Position numbers and translations under genes: made by a program
The notes under the pieces: generated by a model
What the model was told of the DNA's origin: nothing
Seen by the model: the letters and a program-made list of their open reading frames with translations, nothing else
Database searches by the model: none
From: Lewinella sp. LCG006
GTDB taxonomy: Bacteria > Bacteroidota > Bacteroidia > Chitinophagales > Saprospiraceae
Direction: 5' to 3'
DNA: 64,000 nt
Assembly (NCBI RefSeq): GCF_040784935.1
Contig: NZ_CP160680.1
Coordinates: 6,119,802 to 6,183,801, forward strand
In this document: one piece after another, positions 1 through 8,188 of the stretch
Numbering within the stretch: the stretch's first letter is position 1
How the letters are laid out: the number at the start of each line of letters is the position of its first letter

Positions 1-535
1 AAACATACTCGAATCGAGAGGTGATCAGTTGATCGACCAGTTTCCGACTGAGTAGTTTATAAGGAGAGGCGTAAGGCGTAAGTGCTCCCTCGCGCAGTAA
101 AAAACGGCCTAAAATTCGGCTACCTAAATTTCGCCAACTTGCCTGCCGTTTTTCCTTCGCGACCCCGTAAACGACCTGGGGGTGATATTCTTGGAAGGCT
201 TCTATCAATCGAGGAATTTCCTCGGGGGGATTTTGCAGGTCAGAATCCAAAACAACAACCGCTTTGGTAGCTCTTGCCGCCTGTAAACCGCAAAGCAGTG
301 CACGATGCTGTCCGTGATTATGGGCCAAACGAATCAGCCTTAGCGGGTACGTTTTATCTAATTGCACCTTCTTCAAAACTTCCCAACTGTTGTCGAGACT
401 CCTATCGTCTACACAAATCACTTCATAATCGCCTTCTACCTGCTGCATAGTCAAGTCAATCCGTTCCAGAAGCTCTTCCAGAAAAGCAGCCGTCTGGTAG
501 GCGGAGGTAACAATGGAATAATGGCAGGATGACAT
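1..535 (-). CDS. Glycosyltransferase family 2 (partial, runs off left edge)
   Basis: N-terminal 178 residues of a GT-A fold glycosyltransferase that starts at ATG 535 and is still open at the window edge. The opening (MSSCHYSIVTSAYQ) is the usual first beta strand. VDDRSLDNSWEVL is the nucleotide-sugar loop, and VVLDSDLQNPPEEIP is the DxD-type metal site in the form seen in polyprenyl-phosphate sugar transferases (DPM1/ArnC/GtrB-like). This suggests transfer of a sugar from an NDP-sugar to a lipid phosphate at the inner membrane. The C-terminus, where membrane helices would decide the subtype, lies outside the window. The gene is followed upstream by the ketosynthase/ACP/epimerase genes on the same strand, so it probably ends or continues the same glycan operon. 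Family assignment is firm, substrate unknown. Confidence 0.88.
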   Translation of the reverse strand, partial: MSSCHYSIVTSAYQTAAFLEELLERIDLTMQQVEGDYEVICVDDRSLDNSWEVLKKVQLDKTYPLRLIRLAHNHGQHRALLCGLQAARATKAVVVLDSDLQNPPEEIPRLIEAFQEYHPQVVYGVAKEKRQASWRNLGSRILGRFLLREGALTPYASPYKLLSRKLVDQLITSRFEYV

Positions 536-642
536 AATGCAATATTTTCGAAGCCTCAAAAGTACTTAGAACGCATGGTTTTTCCCACAAAAGCAAATGT
601 GTTTACCTCTGCCCAGGGCACTAGACTTATTTTTTCCGGCGC

Positions 643-1704
643 TTAGCCAATCTCAATCAGCGGAATAATCGGCAGCTCTTTGACCGAAAACAGGACATTA
701 CCCCAGGATAAGCCGACCCCAAAACCCGACGCCAGCAGCTGATGAGCCCCTTGTCCCAAAGGTTCCCTGAGTTGTTGTACGACCGTCAGTGGAATGGAGG
801 CCGAGCTGGGATTACCAAAATCATGTAAGATCGACGGGCATTTTTCAACCGGAATTTTGAGCATCTTCCGCAGGGATTCATTGATAATTCGGTTGGCCTG
901 ATGGAACACAAAAAAGTCTACTTCTTCCACCCTTTTGCCATGCGTTTTCATAAGTTCTTTGATCGTCGGAAGTACTTGTCGAATAGTAAAATTAAAGATA
1001 GCGATCCCATTCATTTCCAGATGGAGTGCGTGGCGTTCTACCCCTTCCCGTACCAGCTTTTTCGTTAAAGAATCTTCGCCAAAAGGATAGCGCCCTCCAC
1101 CACCTTTTACCATTAGATCGCGATAGCCACTACCATCGGAGAAAAGGCTAAAATGCATCTGTTCGGCGCTTCCCGTATTCGCTAGCGCTATCGCTGAACC
1201 AGCATCCGAAAAAAGCAGTGCCGTACTCTTGTCCGTAGGTGAAACCAGCTGACTGGATTTATCACCAATCAACAAAAGCCCCCGAGCACCGGGCATGGCC
1301 TTGAGCATATTCACCACCGTTGCCAAACCATAAGGAAAAGCCGAACACCCCAGGTTAATATCAAAACACAAGCAGCTTTGAGATAAACCCAGTCGATCCT
1401 GCAGGATAGTCGAAGTACCGGGTGTCAGGTAGTCTGGTGTTTGAGTCACCAGGCATAAGACATCTATGGTGGCTTTATCCCATTGTAATTGATCCAGCAC
1501 CTTCTCCGCTGCGGCCAGGCACAAATCTGCTGCCGTATGCTCAGCGCTTGCCACCCGGCGATGGGCAATTCCCACATTTTTGATAAAATGCTGCTGTTCT
1601 TGTGCTGCTTCCAGCAACGGAGAATTTGCCGTAGACACCAGCTGTTGCGGCACAGCCGCCGCTATAGCCTGGATTTCAATACCTGATACGGAAAAATTAG
1701 CCAA
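643..1704 (-). CDS. 3-oxoacyl-ACP synthase III family (FabH-like ketosynthase)
   Basis: Thiolase-fold beta-ketoacyl synthase III relative. Counting from the proposed TTG start at 1704, the catalytic triad is intact: Cys120 in NLGCSAFPYG, His268 in FVFHQANRII and Asn298 in HDFGNPSSAS. The frame stays open to an ATG at 1866, but those 54 extra residues are aromatic-rich and unlike the family, whereas ANFSVSGIEIQAIAAAVP after the TTG matches a normal ketosynthase N-terminus. An adjacent acyl carrier protein and a nucleotide-sugar epimerase argue for a dedicated role, such as making or transferring an acyl group onto a glycan or lipid, rather than housekeeping fatty-acid initiation. Such KAS III relatives can also act as acyltransferases. 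The start codon remains uncertain, the family does not. Confidence 0.88.
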   Translation of the reverse strand: MANFSVSGIEIQAIAAAVPQQLVSTANSPLLEAAQEQQHFIKNVGIAHRRVASAEHTAADLCLAAAEKVLDQLQWDKATIDVLCLVTQTPDYLTPGTSTILQDRLGLSQSCLCFDINLGCSAFPYGLATVVNMLKAMPGARGLLLIGDKSSQLVSPTDKSTALLFSDAGSAIALANTGSAEQMHFSLFSDGSGYRDLMVKGGGGRYPFGEDSLTKKLVREGVERHALHLEMNGIAIFNFTIRQVLPTIKELMKTHGKRVEEVDFFVFHQANRIINESLRKMLKIPVEKCPSILHDFGNPSSASIPLTVVQQLREPLGQGAHQLLASGFGVGLSWGNVLFSVKELPIIPLIEIG

Positions 1705-1878
1705 TCGACGCTGTTTTATACGGTTGAAGAAAAAGGTTAGATGGTTTGATGGTAGCCAGACAGATACCTCGCCAAGCAATAAGTAGTAATCCCAAAAAAA
1801 TACGATGCGCCTTCCTGTAACGTGGCAAAAAAAAAAGTCAAAGTAATGATCGCTGGATACGATCACAAATATCGACCA

Positions 1879-2106
1879 TTATTTAAGCGCTACTACTCGA
1901 TCAAACAAATCGGCAAACGTTTGGCTTTGTTGCAAATCTTCTTCAGATAACAATACTTCGTAATCCTCATTGATCCGGGCGATGACGATTAAAGCTTGCA
2001 TTGAGCTCCACATGTCTAGTGACCTGAACGCCGTATGGGCTTCAATGGGTTGCGGTTCATCATCAAATTCTTCCGCTAGCTGAGTAACAAAATCTTTAAT
2101 ATTCAT
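1879..2106 (-). CDS. Acyl carrier protein
   Basis: A 75-residue four-helix acyl carrier protein. The phosphopantetheine attachment Ser is read as Ser35 in SLDMWSSMQAL, where the usual DSL is replaced by SSM. The protein is acidic and ends in a typical last helix (FADLFDRVVALK). It lies 12 bp downstream of the epimerase gene and just upstream of the ketosynthase, all on the minus strand, so it is likely the private carrier of that ketosynthase. It is too divergent around the attachment site to be the housekeeping AcpP. The partner acyl chain cannot be inferred. Confidence 0.85.
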   Translation of the reverse strand: MNIKDFVTQLAEEFDDEPQPIEAHTAFRSLDMWSSMQALIVIARINEDYEVLLSEEDLQQSQTFADLFDRVVALK

Positions 2107-2118
2107 CCAATCAGGAGG

Positions 2119-3117
2119 TTAAGCTTGGTGGAGCCGTTGAAGATCTATAATCTCTTGCTGTTGATTGAGTTGGCCCGCAATCCATAGATAGGTTTGCTCA
2201 ATGCCTTCGCGTAAAGTATACCGAGGGTGCCAGCCTACCCGCTCGCGAATCAACGCATTATCGGAATTCCGACCCCGAACGCCCTGAGGGCCTTCAACGT
2301 GTCGAATATCTAACGATTTACCTGATATGTCGATGATCATTTCCGTAAAATCATTGATGGAAATCATCTCTTCAGAGCCAATATTTACTGGTCCCATAAA
2401 GTCGCTGGCCATGAACTGCCGAATACCATCCAGGCAGTCGTCGATGTACAGAAAAGAGCGGGTCTGACGACCATCTCCCCATACCTCTACTTTATCACCA
2501 TTCCGAGCCTGAGCTACTTTCCGACAAATAGCCGCTGGGGCTTTCTCTTTGCCCCCTTGCCAGGTTCCTTCAGGGCCGTAAACATTGTGGAAACGAGCGA
2601 TCCTTACTTCCAGCCCATAATTTCGGTGGAAGGACGCATACAAACGCTCGCTGAATAACTTTTCCCAACCATATTCACTATCAGGATCTGCGGGATAGGC
2701 TGATGCTTCGTAGCAGCGAGGATCATCGGGGTTGGTCTGATTTTGTTTGGGATAAATACAAGCAGAAGAAGAATAAAAGACTTTGCCGACGGAAAAATGG
2801 GTGGCCCATTTCGCGGTATGGAGATTTATCAAGGCAGAGTTATGCATTACTTCCGCATCATGGGCGCCCGTAAACAAATACCCTGCTCCTCCCATGTCAG
2901 CGGCGAGTTGATAAACCTCATCAGGTTTAGTACATAAAACATGCTTGCAAACTTCTTCCTCGCGTAAGTCTCCGATAATGAACTCGTCGGCCTCTGTAGC
3001 GGCAAATTCCGGGTATTTTAAATCGACTCCGGTAACTAAATAGCCTTCGGATTTTAGCCGTTTTACCAAATGGCTTCCGATAAAGCCGCCCGCCCCGAGT
3101 ACCACTGCTTTTTTCAT
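2119..3117 (-). CDS. NAD-dependent epimerase, GDP-mannose 3,5-epimerase-like
   Basis: 332-residue extended short-chain dehydrogenase. GAGGFIGSHLVKRL near residue 8 is the NAD-binding Rossmann motif. AADMGGAGYLF, SSSACIYP (with the acid/base Cys of GME) and EYGWEKLFSE (catalytic Tyr and Lys) closely follow the motif order of plant-type GDP-mannose 3,5-epimerase, as do GTWQGGKEKAPAA and GVRGRNSDN. From family knowledge the reaction would convert GDP-mannose to GDP-L-galactose or GDP-L-gulose, giving an L-sugar donor for the glycan island. The next genes are ACP and ketosynthase on the same strand. An AGGAG run about 10 nt upstream of the ATG could act as a ribosome site. Other epimerases of this family are possible, but the conserved Cys supports the GME-like call. 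Confidence 0.85.
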   Translation of the reverse strand: MKKAVVLGAGGFIGSHLVKRLKSEGYLVTGVDLKYPEFAATEADEFIIGDLREEEVCKHVLCTKPDEVYQLAADMGGAGYLFTGAHDAEVMHNSALINLHTAKWATHFSVGKVFYSSSACIYPKQNQTNPDDPRCYEASAYPADPDSEYGWEKLFSERLYASFHRNYGLEVRIARFHNVYGPEGTWQGGKEKAPAAICRKVAQARNGDKVEVWGDGRQTRSFLYIDDCLDGIRQFMASDFMGPVNIGSEEMISINDFTEMIIDISGKSLDIRHVEGPQGVRGRNSDNALIRERVGWHPRYTLREGIEQTYLWIAGQLNQQQEIIDLQRLHQA

Positions 3118-3284
3118 AAACTTGATATTCTCCTGTAAGTCTCAGTTACCATCATTATAGAAAAACCAAGCGTTTCATAGATCAAAATTGTTCTGCCAGG
3201 CAAATTTAGGGCTAATTTTAGACTTGATAACTGGATGACTACCAGCACACAAATTTCTTGAGTGTTTAGTAAAGATCAGTAGCT

Positions 3285-5105
3285 CTAATCCCGCGCATCC
3301 AAAGCATCCTGGATTTGTTTGCGAAACACTTCCTTCTTTTCCGGATTGCTTTCTGTTTTGTTTACCAATGCCAGCGCTTCCTCTAGCGCCCCAGTTTGGT
3401 AGTAAGCGAATGAAAGATTGAACATCCCTTCTTCAAATTTCGGGTTAATGGTTAGTGCTTTCAAATACAGCGGAATAGCATTTTCGTAGGCTTGAAGTTG
3501 CACCAAGGTGCTGGCCAAATTATTGATGACATTGAAATTATAGGGATTGATTTCATAAGCATCTTCAAAAGAAGTTCGGGCTGCTTCGTAGTTGCCCATG
3601 CTGTATTCTGCAACTCCTTGGTACCAACTGAGCGGGATGACCATTGGGTCGACGTTGTACCAAAAAGAACTGCCCTTGATGGCGTTGGTCTTAATTATGC
3701 CAAATTTATCCGTGTTACGGAAAGTCATAATTTGCTTGCTGGCAGCGTCTCCCACGAAGCGATAATAACCAATTGGGAGGTTGATCATTAGCAACAGTAT
3801 CAAGCTCCCAGAGAACAACATCCGCTGTTGTTTGGCATCCAACTTAACAAGCCTGCTATTGCTCCCCTTTACTCTTTCATAACCAATCAATGCCAGCAAC
3901 AAAGCCAATATTACCTGATGTTCAATTCGCTCTTTCGGAAAATCGAAGAAAGAAATAATACAAAACCCCAGCAAAGTAGCCCCCAAAAGCACCCAGCGTG
4001 TTTTGAAAGCAGGTTTTGCTCGCCGGAAACCTTGCCAAGCCTGCCAAAAAGCGAAAACGAAAACACCACAAAACAGTAGCAAGCCGGGAATACCTACTTC
4101 TGCCCACACCTCCAGGTAGTCATTGTGTACCCTGGTGAAGATCAGGTCTTTCTCTTGAATACGATAAGCTCCCTCCACGCTTTTACTAGGAAAGAACAAC
4201 TTCCAATTGCCACTGCCATAACCTAAAACAGGGCGGTCTTTAATCAAGTCCCTGGTTTTGTACCACACGAAATTCCGCTCTATCGCGGAGGCACTTTGGG
4301 AATAGGTCGCTGGGTTCAAATACTTCAGGTATTGCTGCCCTGCTCCTGAGAGGGCAATAATGGCACCACCCGCAATTGCCAAGACCACTATCGTAGGTAA
4401 TATTCGCCGCAAGGCCAGTTGCCGAAGCGACGCGTCTGCCAATAAGAAATAGCCAATATTAATCACTGCAAAAGCACCAATGGCCAGGTAAACAGCACGC
4501 GCACGGAGGAGTAAAATCAACAGCACCATCCAAGCCAACAAAAGGTAAAGCCAGGGTTTTTTATTCAGCGATTTGGTCCAGTATAACAACAAGGAAAACA
4601 ATAAAAAGAGGTAAGAAGAAGCCAGATTCTTGTGGCCAGAATGCCCGGCTATATTGTACAGCGCATTACCACCCAAGCCTTGAGCACTTGCCACACCAAT
4701 CATTTGAATGGTTGGCACCAGACAAGCAATCACCGCTGTAGCTATCAGTATTGGATAAAGCGTATCTACATACTTCTTATCTTCTTCAAAGATCAATCTA
4801 AAAGCAAGGTAGATCACTGCTAAAAGCAGGTACTTCTGACTGGTAAAAATGGCCTCGCCAAAATTATCTGCCCAACTGATCGAAATGAGGTTCAGGAAAT
4901 AAAAACCAAACAACAAGCCGTCCATCGGATTTAGCTTGATCGATTTCAACTTGGGAAAAACCAGTAGTATCGCCCAAAAGCAGCACAGCGTAGCCACGAT
5001 AAACCGGCTAACGTGAAATTCGTCTATCAGTGCCGGCACCTTGATCAAAAAAGTAAGTAGTAAAGCACCCAATAAAAAAACGGATATACTTCGACTTTGT
5101 GACAT
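3285..5105 (-). CDS. O-antigen ligase/polymerase (Wzy_C family) with C-terminal TPRs
   Basis: 606-residue polytopic membrane protein with about a dozen hydrophobic segments in the first 450 residues. It carries the ligase signatures RARAVYLAIG and, in the large periplasmic loop and following helix, RVHNDYLEVWAEVGIPG, where the His is the usual essential residue. The last 140 residues are soluble and hold about three tetratricopeptide repeats (motifs around YSMGNYEAARTSFEDAYEIN and LQAYENAIPLYLKAL). Family role: joining or polymerising undecaprenyl-linked glycans at the periplasmic face of the inner membrane. The TPR tail may bind a partner. It is separated from the epimerase gene by about 170 bp and diverges from the plus-strand gene starting at 5316. 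Confidence 0.88.
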   Translation of the reverse strand: MSQSRSISVFLLGALLLTFLIKVPALIDEFHVSRFIVATLCCFWAILLVFPKLKSIKLNPMDGLLFGFYFLNLISISWADNFGEAIFTSQKYLLLAVIYLAFRLIFEEDKKYVDTLYPILIATAVIACLVPTIQMIGVASAQGLGGNALYNIAGHSGHKNLASSYLFLLFSLLLYWTKSLNKKPWLYLLLAWMVLLILLLRARAVYLAIGAFAVINIGYFLLADASLRQLALRRILPTIVVLAIAGGAIIALSGAGQQYLKYLNPATYSQSASAIERNFVWYKTRDLIKDRPVLGYGSGNWKLFFPSKSVEGAYRIQEKDLIFTRVHNDYLEVWAEVGIPGLLLFCGVFVFAFWQAWQGFRRAKPAFKTRWVLLGATLLGFCIISFFDFPKERIEHQVILALLLALIGYERVKGSNSRLVKLDAKQQRMLFSGSLILLLMINLPIGYYRFVGDAASKQIMTFRNTDKFGIIKTNAIKGSSFWYNVDPMVIPLSWYQGVAEYSMGNYEAARTSFEDAYEINPYNFNVINNLASTLVQLQAYENAIPLYLKALTINPKFEEGMFNLSFAYYQTGALEEALALVNKTESNPEKKEVFRKQIQDALDARD

Positions 5106-5171
5106 CTATAGCTGATTTGGAAATTTTGCGAACCTAGATCGCTCTTCACGTCCTACCTAATTAACACTAAT

Positions 5172-5179
5172 TATTTTTG
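5172..5179 (+). promoter_or_regulatory. Bacteroidota -7 promoter element (TATTTTTG)
   Basis: Matches TAnnTTTG, the Bacteroidota -7 consensus. It places a start of transcription near 5185, upstream of the plus-strand nucleotidyltransferase gene. No clear -33 TTTG box is visible. Confidence 0.45.
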
Positions 5180-5315
5180 CCGTAATTTAGCAGAATATTA
5201 CCGCCTACAAGACTAAAAGTAGAGCTATTTTTCAGGATTCTTGAAAATTTCCCTATTCTTGTCGAACCCTAATACGCTAGATCAACCGCCTTCCTTTTAC
5301 GGTGCAACGAATTCC

Positions 5316-6314
5316 ATGTTCAAAAATCTGAGTCCATACCAACCAGCCATTATTGACACCAACGCTCCCTTGCATTATGTCCTAATGCCCCTTTTGTATT
5401 TTGAGGTCTTCTCTTACCCTTTGACGATTACTGAGCTGCTGCACTTTTGCCAAGCACAGGGATGTAAAAGAGAAACCGTAGAGCAAGCGCTACAGACAGG
5501 AATAGCGAAAGGATATATTTTCCAACACGAACAATTTTACGCCTGCCAAGACAAGCCCGAATGGATAACAAAACGCAAGGAGCATAACCATCGGGCGACC
5601 CGCTACCTCGCTCGGGCCTACAAAATGGCACAACTTATCCGCCGGTTCCCCTACGTCCGTGGAGTATTCCTGTCAGGAGCACTCTCCAAAAATGTGATGC
5701 CAAAAGATGGAGATATAGACTATTTCATCGTCACCAAACCCGGACGTTTATGGGTAAGCAGAACCCTTTTGGTACTCTTCAAAAAAATATTCCTACTCAA
5801 TTCGCACAAGTACTTCTGTGTCAATTACTTCGTAGACGAAGATCACTTGGAGATCGAAGAGAAGAACCTTTTCACCGCGACGGAAGTTGTAACACTGGTA
5901 CCTCTTTACAATGCAAAACTCTATCGAGCATTCTGCAAAGTAAATGCCTGGACCCAAGAGTACTGCCCCAATTTTCCCGAAAAGGAGACAGAAAAAACCA
6001 TCCCCTTTCAGGAGAGTTTTCTGCAGAGAAACATGGAGCACCTGTTAAATGGTGAATGGGGAGAGCGGGTAGATGGCTATTGCCTGCGCACTACACTTCA
6101 TCATTGGCAAAAGAAATTCCAAAATTTTGATCCTGACAAATTTGCCAACGCTTTAAAATCACGCAGATATGTCTCAAAGCACCATCCCCAGGATTTTCAA
6201 TCCAAAGTTTTAAACGCCTACGAAGAACGTATCCAATCTTTTGAGAAGCGCCATCAAGTTCAATTGGAACGCCCTGCCTTATTGTTAAGAAAACTGCCCG
6301 AAAATCATGAATAA
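5316..6314 (+). CDS. Nucleotidyltransferase-fold protein with winged-helix-like N-terminus
   Basis: 332 residues from ATG 5316; a TTG at 5241 would add 25 poorly structured residues. The middle holds a pol-beta-type nucleotidyltransferase core: FLSGALSKNVMPKDGDIDYF, with the G-S/A helix and the metal-binding D-x-D pair (Asp133 and Asp135 from this ATG). The first 80 residues (YFEVFSYPLTITELLHF onward) look like a small winged helix. The substrate is unknown; members of this fold transfer NMPs to proteins, RNA or small molecules. Its stop overlaps the start of the radical SAM gene by 8 bp, so the two are translationally coupled and probably act together. Fold call good, function open. Confidence 0.72.
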   Translation: MFKNLSPYQPAIIDTNAPLHYVLMPLLYFEVFSYPLTITELLHFCQAQGCKRETVEQALQTGIAKGYIFQHEQFYACQDKPEWITKRKEHNHRATRYLARAYKMAQLIRRFPYVRGVFLSGALSKNVMPKDGDIDYFIVTKPGRLWVSRTLLVLFKKIFLLNSHKYFCVNYFVDEDHLEIEEKNLFTATEVVTLVPLYNAKLYRAFCKVNAWTQEYCPNFPEKETEKTIPFQESFLQRNMEHLLNGEWGERVDGYCLRTTLHHWQKKFQNFDPDKFANALKSRRYVSKHHPQDFQSKVLNAYEERIQSFEKRHQVQLERPALLLRKLPENHE

Positions 6315-7770
6315 GGTACTGTTTACCAATGCCTATTTTTATCGTTTTGACGCTAAGCAGTGGGAGGACCAACGCCCCTACCCTCCTTACGGTACCATGT
6401 ATGCAGCGGCCCTGCTGCGCCAGGAAGGCTATGAAGTAGAACTGTTTGACACCAACCTCGCTTCTTCGCCCAAGGAACTGGAGCCTTACCTGACGCAATC
6501 GCCAAATTTCCTGGTGATCTACGATGATGGCTTCAACTACCTCAGTAAGATGTGCCTGACGGTGATGCGTGATGCCGCGCTGGAGATGATCCGGATAGCT
6601 CGCGAAAAAGTGGATTACATCTTGGTATGTAGCTCAGATGCTACCGATCACGCAGCCTTGTACCTCGATGCTGGAGCCGACTTCGTCATCAAAGGCGAAG
6701 GAGAACTGACCTTATCGGAATTGTGTGGCTTGCTCAAAAATGGGGAAACCAAAGCGGCTAAAGATATCTTGGGCGTCGCTTATTACAATGATGGAAAACT
6801 CATCAGCAATACCAAACGCCCCGTATTGAAGAATCTGGATGAACTGCCGGATCCCGCCTGGGACCTCATAGACACGAGTGGGTACGAAGAAATATGGCGC
6901 AATGGGCGCGGCTTCTTCTCCTTAAATATTGCCACCACGCGGGGCTGTCCTTTTAAATGCAACTGGTGTGCCAAGCCCATTTATGGCAATCGCTACAACT
7001 CCCGCTCACCTCGCCGGGTAGCCCAGGAGATGGCCATGCTGATGCAGGAGAAAGGAGCCGAATACTTTTGGGTGTGTGACGATATTTTTGGTCTGAAACC
7101 CGGCTGGGTGCAGCAGTTTCAAAAAGAAATCGACCAGCTGGGGATAAAACCCCGCTACAAGATACAGTCGCGGGCAGACTTACTGCTGGAAGCCGACACC
7201 ATTGATGCCCTCGCAAAGTCGGGCCTGGACGAAGTGTGGATTGGGGCCGAATCCGGCTCGCAAGCCATCCTGGATGCCATGGACAAAGGGACGACAGTGG
7301 AACAAATTTACAAAGCGACTCGCTTGCTGAAAGCCCGAGGGGTACGCGTAGGCTTCTTTCTGCAATTTGGTTACCTCGGAGAAACCAAGGAAGATATCCG
7401 AAAAACCATCAAGATGGTGCGCGAACTGGTACCTGATGATATCGGAATCTCCGTTTCCTACCCTTTGCCTGGCACAAAATTCTTTGACATCGTAGCTAAC
7501 CAGCTCGAAAACAAGCAAAACTGGACCGACTCTGACGATCTGGCCATGATGTACCAGGCGACTTTTTCGCCGGCTTATTACCGTCGGCTTCACCGCTATG
7601 TGCATAAGGTATTTCGTTTGCAGCAAGGTTGGGAGGCTTTTACGGGGCTCTTGCGGCGACCTTTGCAGGCCAGTGCGCAAAGTCTGCGGTCGGTGGTGGC
7701 TACGGGGTATTATCTGCCGGCGATGTGGATTGATCGGTTGAGGCTGCAAAGATTGCAGGATTCGAAGTAG
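6307..7770 (+). CDS. B12-binding-domain radical SAM protein (copy 1)
   Basis: 487 residues. Residues 1-190 form a cobalamin-binding-like Rossmann domain (NAYFYRFDAKQW, then ADFVIKGEGELTLSELC) without the base-off DxHxxG motif. The radical SAM TIM barrel follows, with the cluster ligands Cys214, Cys218 and Cys221 in TTRGCPFKCNWCAKPIYG, then WIGAESGSQAILDAMDKG. The C-terminal 90 residues are a helical tail. Members of this class (BchE, P-methyltransferases and many unassigned proteins) do C-methylation, ring formation or oxidative chemistry on unactivated carbon. It overlaps the nucleotidyltransferase gene and is followed, after a repeat-filled gap, by a class I methyltransferase. Family firm, substrate unknown. 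Confidence 0.9.
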   Translation: MNKVLFTNAYFYRFDAKQWEDQRPYPPYGTMYAAALLRQEGYEVELFDTNLASSPKELEPYLTQSPNFLVIYDDGFNYLSKMCLTVMRDAALEMIRIAREKVDYILVCSSDATDHAALYLDAGADFVIKGEGELTLSELCGLLKNGETKAAKDILGVAYYNDGKLISNTKRPVLKNLDELPDPAWDLIDTSGYEEIWRNGRGFFSLNIATTRGCPFKCNWCAKPIYGNRYNSRSPRRVAQEMAMLMQEKGAEYFWVCDDIFGLKPGWVQQFQKEIDQLGIKPRYKIQSRADLLLEADTIDALAKSGLDEVWIGAESGSQAILDAMDKGTTVEQIYKATRLLKARGVRVGFFLQFGYLGETKEDIRKTIKMVRELVPDDIGISVSYPLPGTKFFDIVANQLENKQNWTDSDDLAMMYQATFSPAYYRRLHRYVHKVFRLQQGWEAFTGLLRRPLQASAQSLRSVVATGYYLPAMWIDRLRLQRLQDSK

Positions 7771-7793
7771 CAATAAGAGAGGAATCGCGCAGA

Positions 7794-7827
7794 CCTGCCT
7801 GCCAGCAAGCTGGCCTTGCAGGCAGGG
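7794..7827. repeat. GC-rich palindrome, copy 1, inside another repeat
   Basis: Arms CCTGCCTGC and GCAGGCAGG pair perfectly, and an inner CCAGC/GCTGG stem adds a second hairpin. The flanks cgcaga and gacgcg rejoin into the intact repeat sequence seen at 9022-9046, so the palindrome sits inside an older repeat. Two close copies lie at 32422-32451 and 32485-32518. Confidence 0.8.
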
Positions 7828-8057
7828 ACGCGGAGGTGCAGAGGTTTTTATTGTTTAATCAAGCACACATTTATGAATAGGCTCATAATTATAATTCGCT
7901 GCATTAGAGCCTACACTACGACCACATTGTATTTACTTAATGTTATGAATAACGGGCAAGCACCAATGCGACCTCATCCGAGGTCGGAAATAGATGGTAA
8001 AACGGGCTAGGCTACCAATAGGGCATCTCTCCGAGATGCTTCAGTGACCTCGGAGAG

Positions 8058-8086
8058 CCCGTCTGGCCAAGGCTTGCCGGACAGGG
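8058..8086. repeat. GC-rich palindrome, variant copy splitting a hairpin
   Basis: A palindrome of about 28 bp (arms near CCCGTCTGGC and GCCGGACAGGG) sits between gacctcggaga and ggtc. The uninterrupted version, gacctcggagaggtc, is present 50 bp away at 8124-8138. It is related in layout, and loosely in sequence, to the copy at 7794-7827. Confidence 0.6.
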
Positions 8087-8188
8087 TCAAATATTGGTAG
8101 ATACAACAGCGGGAAGCTTCTACGACCTCGGAGAGGTCGAATATTATAAACCTTTTAATAATCACATACTTACATTAAAACCCGCACA

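Larger units (their letters stand above)
7771..8188. repeat. 418-bp gap made of nested short repeats and hairpins
   Basis: No gene is supported here. The gap contains a split copy of the CGCAGAGACGCG-type dispersed repeat, interrupted by a GC-rich palindrome at 7794-7827. Next come short hairpins sharing a CTC/GAG core at 7970-7985 (GACCTC atcc GAGGTC), 8023-8039 (GCATCTC tcc GAGATGC) and 8124-8138 (GACCTC gga GAGGTC). A further copy of the last one is split by another GC-rich palindrome at 8058-8086. A short open frame at 7816-8010 runs through these repeats and is not considered real. Confidence 0.75.

Noticed and set aside
82-270. Plus-strand ORF of 62 codons
   Set aside because: It lies antisense to the GT2 gene, whose minus-strand frame has clear DxD and NPPEE motifs.
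1705-1866. N-terminal 54-residue extension of the ketosynthase
   Set aside because: Aromatic-rich, poly-A/T-driven sequence with no family similarity; the TTG at 1704 gives a normal N-terminus.
7816-8010. 64-codon plus-strand ORF
   Set aside because: It runs through the GC-rich palindrome and short hairpins, and its composition is repeat-derived.
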